Shown piece by piece: positions 39,356 through 45,499 of a stretch of DNA of 45,499 bases. Under the pieces are notes generated by a model, which saw only the letters and a program-made list of their open reading frames with translations, ran no database searches and was not told the origin of the DNA. The translations under genes were made by a program, and so were the position numbers. How positions within the stretch are numbered: position 1 is the first letter of the stretch; each line of letters begins with the position of its first letter. Source of the DNA: Oscillospiraceae bacterium (GTDB lineage: Bacteria; Bacillota; Clostridia; Oscillospirales; Oscillospiraceae); contig CADAUZ010000018.1 in the NCBI GenBank assembly GCA_902791215.1, positions 1 through 45,499 of the forward strand, given 5' to 3'.

Positions 39356-40576
39356 ATGGATATACTTGGTGTCCTGCAAAAGCTGGGTCTCGAATCCGGC
39401 TTTGCCTCCTTCTTCCTGACAGACGGCGGTTGGAAAAACCTCGTCATGATCATCATCGCCTTCGTGCTGCTGTACCTCGGCATCGTGAAGAAATTCGAGC
39501 CCCTGCTGCTGGTCGGCATCGCCTTCGGCTGCCTGCTCACAAACCTCAGTTACTTTGTGGGCCAGGGCGCGAATGCCCTCTACCACCCCGAGATCTGGGC
39601 CGCCTTCCTCGATGAGACAAGCCCCGCCTACCACAGCTACGGCGCTGTCATGCGGGAAGCGGGTCTGCTCGACTTCTTCTACATCGGCGTCAAGGCCGGT
39701 ATCTATCCGTCCCTCATCTTCATGGGCGTGGGTGCCATGACCGACTTCGGCCCTCTGCTGGCTAACCCCAAGAGCCTGCTGCTCGGCGCTGCCGCCCAGC
39801 TCGGCGTGTTCGTCGCCTTCTTTGGCGCGGTGCTCCTCGGCTTCACCGGCCCCCAGGCTGCCTCCATCGGCATCATCGGCGGCGCGGACGGCCCTACCGC
39901 CATCTTCCTCACCACGAAGCTGGCCCCGGAGCTTTTGGGCCCCATCGCCATCGCGGCCTACTCCTACATGGCCCTGATCCCGCTGATTCAGCCCCCGATC
40001 ATGAAGGCCATGACCACCGACAAGATGCGCAAGGTCAAGATGGTCCAGACCCGCGAGGTGTCGAAGACCGAGAAGATCGTCTTCCCGATGGTCGTCTCCA
40101 CCTTCGTCATTCTGCTCCTGCCCTCCACCGCTCCCCTGATCGGCTGCCTGATGCTCGGCAACCTCTTCCGTGAGTGCGGCGTGACCGACCGTCTGAGCGA
40201 CACCGTGCAGAACGCGCTGATGAACATCATCACCATCTTCCTCGCCACCTCCGTCGGCGCCACCATGGTCGCGCAGAACTTCCTGAACTTCAACACCATC
40301 AAGATCATCATCCTCGGCCTGATCGCGTTTGCGATCTCTACCGTCGGCGGTCTGCTGGGCGGCCTTGTGATGTACAAGACCTCCGGCGGTCAGATCAACC
40401 CCCTCATCGGCTCTGCCGGTGTGTCTGCTGTGCCGATGGCCGCGCGTGTCTCTCAGGACGTGGGCCGCAAGTACAACAAGAATAACTACCTCCTCATGCA
40501 CGCCATGGGCCCCAACGTGGCCGGCGTCATCGGCTCCGCCATCGCGGCAGGCTTCCTGCTCTCCGTCTTCGGCTGA
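39356..40576 (+). CDS. oadB: oxaloacetate decarboxylase beta subunit (Na+ pump)
   Basis: The 406-aa integral membrane subunit decarboxylates carboxybiotin and exports Na+. It has about 9-11 hydrophobic segments and the conserved ion-site motif [10 protein letters not shown] with D178, plus [11 protein letters not shown] and [14 protein letters not shown] near the C-terminus. AAGGAGGCAGGT precedes the ATG, ten bases after the biotin carrier stop. It completes the complex that turns citrate-derived oxaloacetate into pyruvate while building a sodium gradient. Confidence 0.95.
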   Translation: MDILGVLQKLGLESGFASFFLTDGGWKNLVMIIIAFVLLYLGIVKKFEPLLLVGIAFGCLLTNLSYFVGQGANALYHPEIWAAFLDETSPAYHSYGAVMREAGLLDFFYIGVKAGIYPSLIFMGVGAMTDFGPLLANPKSLLLGAAAQLGVFVAFFGAVLLGFTGPQAASIGIIGGADGPTAIFLTTKLAPELLGPIAIAAYSYMALIPLIQPPIMKAMTTDKMRKVKMVQTREVSKTEKIVFPMVVSTFVILLLPSTAPLIGCLMLGNLFRECGVTDRLSDTVQNALMNIITIFLATSVGATMVAQNFLNFNTIKIIILGLIAFAISTVGGLLGGLVMYKTSGGQINPLIGSAGVSAVPMAARVSQDVGRKYNKNNYLLMHAMGPNVAGVIGSAIAAGFLLSVFG

Positions 40577-40598
40577 GAAAAAACGGCTTCCCATGCGT

Positions 40599-40629
40599 CT
40601 CCCCCGGGCGTTTGCCCGGGGGAGTTTTT
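40599..40629 (+). terminator. terminator of the decarboxylase operon
   Basis: CTCCCCCGGGC and GCCCGGGGGAG arms followed by TTTTT. Confidence 0.9.
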
Positions 40630-40698
40630 CGGTTTGACATGGAATTTTTTTCATGCTAAACTGGCTGTATATTGATTGCACTTCTGGGAGGGATAGCC

Positions 40699-42792
40699 AT
40701 GAGAAGAACACGCGGCATGTTTGCCCTGCTGTTTTGCCTTGTCCTGCTGCTCTGCCTTGCGCCCCTTGCCTGGGCTGAGGACGGGACGGCGTATGAAGCG
40801 CGCTCGTATGGAACGGATGTGATCGTCGGCTTCGAGGGTGTCGACTCCCCGCTCACCGTCGACACGGACTATAAGTACGCCCTGATCGAACTGGAAAAGG
40901 AATTTCCCGCAGCCCTCACCGTCTATATGGGCGGGACGGTTTTTTATGCGCAAGACGACAGCGGCCTGCCTGTCATCCACCATGCGGAGCCTGCGCAGAC
41001 CGTGAGCATGGATGTGCGCTGGGAGTGCCTGGAGGACTACGACGAGGAGCTGGACGTTTTCCACTTTATCCCCGCGCTCGACAATGAGCTGGCGGAGGGC
41101 CTTGCGCTCCCGGTCGTGACGGTCAATGTCCTCGGTGAGATCCAGAGGCCGCCGATGCCCGAGATTGAGGAGGACATGGGGCTGTTTTTGCAGGATGCGG
41201 ACATGTATTACGCCGGAGAAGGCGTGTCCGAATCCGCTCTGCCCGCAAGCTACAACAACTTTGAAAACGGCAACCTGCCCCCTGTACGCAATCAGGGCCG
41301 CTACGGCACCTGCTGGGCCTTCGGGACCATCTGTGCGGCGGAGGCGGATCTCATCCACGACGGGGCCGCCGACACCGGCATCGACCTTTCCGAGCTGCAT
41401 CTGGCCTATTTCGCCTTTCACGATTTTTACGATGAAAAGGGCTGCAACATCGGCGATACCATCGACCTTGACGGCGCTGACTATCTCAACGCAGGCAACG
41501 GCCCCTTCTTTGCGGCGCAGATTATGTCGAACATGATCGGCCCCGTACAGGAGGCCGATGTCCCCTACAGTCTGGCCCCCAGCTATGCCCCTTCTCCCTC
41601 AGAGGGCCGCAGCGGCAGCCTGCAGATCACCAACCTCTACTCCTGCTCTACCACTGACCGGGCCTCGACCAAGCAGGCGATCCTCGACCACGGCGCCGTT
41701 TCCACATCCTACAACGATCAAAGCGCCTATTACAGCGCCACCTACAACAGCTACTATCATCCCCCCGCTGAAGACCCCGTCAAAAATCCCATCAAAGTCA
41801 ACCACATTGTCTCAATCGTCGGCTGGGACGACAGCTTCTCCAGAAACAATTTCAGAGCCGGCACCCCCGAGGGGGACGGCGCATGGCTGATCAGAAACAG
41901 CTGGGGCCTGGACGGATACGGCCACAGCGGCTACTTCTGGATGTCCTATTACGATAAAGGCCTGATCAGTGCGTCATTTGCCCTCGATGTGTCATCGTCA
42001 CGCTATCAGCATGTTTACTCCTACGACAACGCGCCGCAGATCTGGTATTGGACGGTCAAAGGCGGCGATGCCATCGAGCAGTGGTTCCAGGTCGACGCAG
42101 GAGAAGAGATCAAGGCCGTCGGCATTTACTGCCAGACAGCAGGCGCAAACCTCGGCATTACCGTGACCTGCGGAAATGTCAGCAGCGAGGCGGAGCTTAC
42201 CATCGGTGCCCCCGGGTATTACGTGGTGCCGCTGTCCGCGCCGATCACCGCCATTGAGAAGTCGGAGGTGAACGTACAGTATGTCATCACCGGCCCAAGC
42301 CCCTTGATCGTGAATGCCGAGGGTCCCAACACCCTTAACAGAAAGATCAATGACATAGAGTACCATATTCGCTATATCTCCAACCGCGGCAGCGGTCTGA
42401 TCATCGAGGGAGACTTGAAGGGAAAAGACGCGCGCATCAAGCTGTTCACGGACGACTCACCCGAGCGCTTTACCCCCGACTTCATTCTGCCCGCCGATCT
42501 GACCAAAATCGAAAACGAGGCCCTCAGCGGCAGCTTTCTCTACGCGGTCCTGCCGGACATGCCGGTCTCCATCGGCCCGCGTGCCTTTGCAAACTGCCCG
42601 AATCTCAGTTTCATCCACATTCCGCCGCAGGTAACGGACATCAGCGAAGACGCCTTTGCGGGCCTTGACAATCTGATCATCCTCGGCGTGGACGGCAGCG
42701 CCGCGGACAGCTACGCACGCGAGCACGGGATCACCTTCATGACGATCCTGGATGAAGGCTCGACCGAAGAAGTGCTCGACTCCAACGGGTGA
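40699..42792 (+). CDS. secreted papain-like (C1) cysteine protease with leucine-rich-repeat tail
   Basis: The 697-aa protein starts with a signal peptide (about residues 1-26, ending PLAWA). A propeptide-like region follows, then a C1 peptidase domain with the catalytic C205 (GRYGTCWAF), H369 (VNHIVSIVGWDD) and N400 (WLIRNSWG). After it come a lectin-like beta region with repeats of SEVNVQYVI type and a BspA/LRR_5 tail (about residues 605-690: SIGPRAFANCPNLSFIHIPP). It is probably exported and may act on host or dietary proteins, with the repeats giving adhesion. GGGAGGGAT supports ATG 40699. Single-gene unit between two terminators. Confidence 0.92.
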   Translation: MRRTRGMFALLFCLVLLLCLAPLAWAEDGTAYEARSYGTDVIVGFEGVDSPLTVDTDYKYALIELEKEFPAALTVYMGGTVFYAQDDSGLPVIHHAEPAQTVSMDVRWECLEDYDEELDVFHFIPALDNELAEGLALPVVTVNVLGEIQRPPMPEIEEDMGLFLQDADMYYAGEGVSESALPASYNNFENGNLPPVRNQGRYGTCWAFGTICAAEADLIHDGAADTGIDLSELHLAYFAFHDFYDEKGCNIGDTIDLDGADYLNAGNGPFFAAQIMSNMIGPVQEADVPYSLAPSYAPSPSEGRSGSLQITNLYSCSTTDRASTKQAILDHGAVSTSYNDQSAYYSATYNSYYHPPAEDPVKNPIKVNHIVSIVGWDDSFSRNNFRAGTPEGDGAWLIRNSWGLDGYGHSGYFWMSYYDKGLISASFALDVSSSRYQHVYSYDNAPQIWYWTVKGGDAIEQWFQVDAGEEIKAVGIYCQTAGANLGITVTCGNVSSEAELTIGAPGYYVVPLSAPITAIEKSEVNVQYVITGPSPLIVNAEGPNTLNRKINDIEYHIRYISNRGSGLIIEGDLKGKDARIKLFTDDSPERFTPDFILPADLTKIENEALSGSFLYAVLPDMPVSIGPRAFANCPNLSFIHIPPQVTDISEDAFAGLDNLIILGVDGSAADSYAREHGITFMTILDEGSTEEVLDSNG

Positions 42793-42840
42793 TACGCCCC
42801 GGGCACGCTGTCCTTGGCCGATAGACCGCCCGATTGTAAA

Positions 42841-42873
42841 ACGCCTCCGGATCAACGTACGGAGGCGTTTTTC
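42841..42873 (+). terminator. terminator after protease gene
   Basis: ACGCCTCCG and CGGAGGCGT arms, followed by TTTTTC. Confidence 0.88.
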
Positions 42874-42967
42874 TGCGCTTTGGGTATGGGGACGATTTTT
42901 TGTTGGACATTTCCGTCCTGTTGTGGCATAATACCCTCTGCGCAAAATTCAATTACAGGAGTATATC

Positions 42968-44104
42968 ATGAATCAAAAAGAACTCGGCGAGATCCGTCGG
43001 CGCTTTCGCCCGGATCACAACAACATCCAGCATATCTACGGCTGCTATGTGAACACCAATAAGGAGATCATCGCAAGCTTTGACGAATCCTTCGGGATGC
43101 TTTCGCAGACCGAGGCGGAAAAATATCTCACGCTGCTCAAGAAGACGCTCTCGGGTGCCCTGGGCAAGAACCTGCTGGACATCAGCTTTGCCACCAAGCA
43201 GGTCATGGACGGCGAGGAGTATCAGCTTCTGTCCCAGCTTCGCAAGACCGAGCTGCAGGACAAGACCCTGCGCGAGGCCTTCTGCCGCTGCATTGTGGAC
43301 AAGCTCGACATGGAGGACCGCAACTACCTCATCCTCATGGCCTACGATGTCTACGATGTGCCCCACTACAGCAAGGACGGGCAGCGCGACGAGGACAGCG
43401 GCGGAGACCTTTACAAGTATTTCGTCTGCTCCGTCTGCCCGGTGAAGGAGGGCAAGGCGGAGCTGGGCTACGCCCCGGAAGAAAAGCGCTTCCATACCGA
43501 GGCCATCGGCCAGGCGGTCAGCGCGCCGGAGCTGGGCTTCCTCTTCCCCGCCTTTGACGACCGCGCGGCCAACATCTATAACGCCCTCTTCTACACCAAG
43601 GACAGCGGCAAGGACCACCAGGATTTTGTCGATGCGGTCTTCCACACCGAAGCTCCCATTCCCGCAGGCCGCCAGAAGGAGCTGTTCGGCGAGATCCTGA
43701 GCGAGAGCCTGGAGTCTGACTGCAGCTTTGACGTGGTCCAGGCCGTGCATGAGCAGCTTTCCGAGCGCATGGTCCTGCACAAGGAGAGCAAGGACCCCGA
43801 GCCCCTGACCCTCACCGAGCGCGAAATGGGCGACATCCTGGAAAACAGCGGCGTCAGCCCCGAGCACGCCGAGGTCTTCTGCACAAAATGCGTCGAACAG
43901 CTGGGAGACGGGACTCCGCTTCGCCCGGCAAATATCTCCAGCGCGAGCCGCATGGATATCCAAACCCCCGAGGTCAAGATCAGCGTGGACCCGAAAAACA
44001 GCCATCTCATCCAGACGCGCGTCATCGACGGGCACAAGTACATCCTCATCTCCGCCGATGCGGGCGTGGAGCTCAACGGCCTTGCCGTGGAGATCCGCGA
44101 ATAA
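42968..44104 (+). CDS. DUF4317-family protein
   Basis: The 378-aa cytoplasmic protein matches the DUF4317 pattern known from clostridial genomes (start MNQKELGEIRRRF, then IYGCYVNTNKEIIASFDES; later FLFPAFDDRAANIYNALFYTK). No catalytic motif is visible and the family has no known function. ACAGGAGTATATC precedes the ATG. It is monocistronic, bounded by terminators. Confidence 0.88.
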   Translation: MNQKELGEIRRRFRPDHNNIQHIYGCYVNTNKEIIASFDESFGMLSQTEAEKYLTLLKKTLSGALGKNLLDISFATKQVMDGEEYQLLSQLRKTELQDKTLREAFCRCIVDKLDMEDRNYLILMAYDVYDVPHYSKDGQRDEDSGGDLYKYFVCSVCPVKEGKAELGYAPEEKRFHTEAIGQAVSAPELGFLFPAFDDRAANIYNALFYTKDSGKDHQDFVDAVFHTEAPIPAGRQKELFGEILSESLESDCSFDVVQAVHEQLSERMVLHKESKDPEPLTLTEREMGDILENSGVSPEHAEVFCTKCVEQLGDGTPLRPANISSASRMDIQTPEVKISVDPKNSHLIQTRVIDGHKYILISADAGVELNGLAVEIRE

Positions 44105-44117
44105 TGAACATACACAG

Positions 44118-44151
44118 TGCCGGGATCGTAAAGATGATCCCGGCATTGTTC
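44118..44151 (+). terminator. terminator after DUF4317 gene
   Basis: TGCCGGGATC and GATCCCGGCA arms, followed by TTGTTC. Confidence 0.85.
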
Positions 44152-44281
44152 GGTAATTTTTACAAACTCAAAGCGGCATACCGCCTGAATTTCTATGCCG
44201 GGCAAAAACGAAAAAACTTGTTGCAGGCCGCGGATTGCTGTATAATAACCGCAACAAAAACAAGAAGAAGGAGAATGTACT

Positions 44282-45262
44282 ATGGAACAAGCGAGACGTC
44301 CCGAAACCATGGCGCGCATCACCACGCCGGAGCTGGCTCATGCCTTCATCGACGAGCAGATCGCCGCTCTCAAGGCCCAGATCGGCGACAAGAAGGTGCT
44401 GCTGGCCCTGTCCGGCGGTGTGGATTCCTCCGTCGTCGCGGCCCTGCTCATCAAGGCCGTCGGCAAACAGCTGGTGTGCGTACACGTCAACCACGGCCTC
44501 CTGCGCAAGGGGGAACCCGAGCAGGTCATCGAGGTCTTCCGCAACCAGATGGATGCAAACCTCATCTATGTCGACGCGGTCGACCGCTTCCTCGATCAGC
44601 TCGCCGGCGTTGCCGATCCCGAGACCAAGCGCAAGATCATCGGCAAGCTCTTCATCGACGTCTTCGCCGAGGAGGCAGCCAAGCTCGACGGCATCAGCTT
44701 CCTTGCCCAGGGCACCATCTATCCCGACATTCTCGAGTCCGGCCCCGTCAAGTCCCATCACAATGTGGGCGGCCTGCCCCCCGAGCTCAACTTTGAGCTT
44801 GTAGAGCCGGTCAAGTTCCTGTACAAGGATGAAGTCCGCGTGGTCGGCAAGGCCCTCGGTCTGCCCGACGGCATGGTCTACCGCCAGCCCTTCCCCGGTC
44901 CCGGCCTGGGCGTCAGATGCGTCGGCGCCATCACCCGCGACCGCCTCGAAGCCGTGCGCGAATCCGACGCGATTTTGCGCGAGGAGTTTAAGAAGAACGG
45001 CCTCGAGGGCAAGGTGTGGCAGTACTTCACCATCGTCCCCGACTTTAAGTCCACCGGCATCACCGACGGCCTTCGCACCTACGACTGGCCGGTCGTGATC
45101 CGTGCCGTCAACACCGTCGATGCTGTCACCGCCGAGGTGGCCGAGCTCGATTTCAAGCTCATGGCCCATATCGTCGACCGTATCACCCACGAGGTCAAGG
45201 GCGTCAACCGCGTCCTCTGGGATCTCACCCCCAAGCCCACCGGAACAATAGAGTGGGAATAA
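44282..45262 (+). CDS. guaA: GMP synthase, ATP-pyrophosphatase (synthetase) subunit only
   Basis: The 326-aa protein has the PP-loop SGGVDSS (residues 44-50), which activates XMP with ATP, and the dimerisation domain signature (QPFPGPGLGVRC ... NRVLWDLTPKPTGTIEWE). The N-terminal glutamine amidotransferase domain of the usual two-domain bacterial GuaA (about 510 aa) is absent, so ammonia must come from a separate subunit or free NH3, as in the archaeal split enzyme. The ATG has AAGGAGAATG upstream, so the missing part is not a mis-called start: upstream DNA holds a terminator, not coding sequence. Confidence 0.93.
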   Translation: MEQARRPETMARITTPELAHAFIDEQIAALKAQIGDKKVLLALSGGVDSSVVAALLIKAVGKQLVCVHVNHGLLRKGEPEQVIEVFRNQMDANLIYVDAVDRFLDQLAGVADPETKRKIIGKLFIDVFAEEAAKLDGISFLAQGTIYPDILESGPVKSHHNVGGLPPELNFELVEPVKFLYKDEVRVVGKALGLPDGMVYRQPFPGPGLGVRCVGAITRDRLEAVRESDAILREEFKKNGLEGKVWQYFTIVPDFKSTGITDGLRTYDWPVVIRAVNTVDAVTAEVAELDFKLMAHIVDRITHEVKGVNRVLWDLTPKPTGTIEWE

Positions 45263-45286
45263 TCGCAAATTAGTTCATATTATCTC

Positions 45287-45325
45287 AAATAGCAGGTAGT
45301 TTTCGGACTGCCTGCTATTTCTTTT
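45287..45325 (+). terminator. terminator after GMP synthase gene
   Basis: AAATAGCAGG and CCTGCTATTT arms (interrupted stem) followed by CTTTTATT. Confidence 0.85.
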
Positions 45326-45499
45326 ATTATTCGTATTATCATAATACGGAGCAAAATCCTGTTGCCGACAATATATCAGCAGTCTGAACCGGACGATCTG
45401 ATACTAATCCTTAATAAGACGCTTTAATATTAAGGAGCGATGTGATATAATAATGCCGGGTGATGAAAATGGCAACGAAGTACCAAATCACATCAGCAC
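45326..45499. other. AT-rich right edge with possible promoter and gene start
   Basis: The last 174 bases are AT-rich compared with the preceding gene. A TATAAT lies at 45446-45451 and an open frame begins at ATG 45463 (MKMATKYQITSA...) and runs off the window; another ATG at 45453 is in a different frame. Too short to identify. Confidence 0.3.

Noticed and set aside
44161-44281. Missed amidotransferase domain upstream of the GMP synthase gene
   Set aside because: The upstream 120 bases hold no GATase motif and a terminator precedes them, so the gene really begins at the synthetase domain.

Overview
The window looks like a chromosome segment from an anaerobic gut Clostridia bacterium, most likely of the Oscillospiraceae. 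This is inferred from GC-rich codon use, strong AAGGAGG-type ribosome sites, Na+-pump citrate fermentation genes, secreted BspA-like repeat proteins, DUF4317, a split GMP synthase and palindromic repeats of the 'ggctccccc...gggggaggcaag' type. No sequence search was possible, so the taxon is a guess.

Left part (1 to about 12,495): the right end of an integrative element. It ends with an excisionase-like gene, a tyrosine integrase and a tRNA-Pro(GGG) gene whose 3' end faces the integrase and is the probable attachment site. The element also carries a phage/ICE-type sigma-like protein, an XRE regulator and a coiled-coil protein. Nested in it is a visibly AT-richer cargo island (about 325-8287), bounded on both sides by the same 66-bp sequence: the last eight codons of a gene plus its terminator. 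The island holds a DUF234-type ATPase, a graveyard of gene fragments (lipoprotein, phosphoglucomutase, UDP-glucose dehydrogenase), a Panacea-domain gene tightly coupled to a four-TM membrane protein (a candidate toxin-antitoxin or abortive-infection pair), several unknown small genes and an XRE regulator. This is the best place in the window to look for an undescribed system.

Middle part (12,700 to about 28,000): core genes. They are an Rrf2 regulator with three putative Fe-S cysteines, a large Old-Yellow-Enzyme/dienoyl-CoA-reductase-like flavoprotein with a 68-aa membrane partner, sugar nucleotide genes (nucleotidyltransferase, galE), glycolytic pgk-tpiA-gpmI, trmL, a radical SAM activase-like gene, a PAP2 phosphatase, an FMN alpha-hydroxy-acid oxidase overlapping a Nudix gene, and an intact phosphoglucomutase.

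A repeat-rich intergenic zone (27,970-30,610) surrounds a secreted leucine-rich-repeat protein. It contains nested inverted-repeat elements, a decanucleotide tandem, hexamer-like low-complexity DNA and an 18.5-copy ACTG tetranucleotide tract.

Right part: a complete-looking citrate catabolic block (31,350-40,576). A divergent LysR regulator faces citD-citE-citF and a CitMHS transporter; behind them are oxaloacetate decarboxylase alpha, gamma, biotin carrier and beta subunits. Citrate would be imported, split to acetate and oxaloacetate, and oxaloacetate decarboxylated to pyruvate while Na+ is exported. The lyase activation genes citC, citX and citG are not here. The window ends with a secreted papain-like protease fused to a leucine-rich repeat tail, a DUF4317 protein and the synthetase half of GMP synthase.
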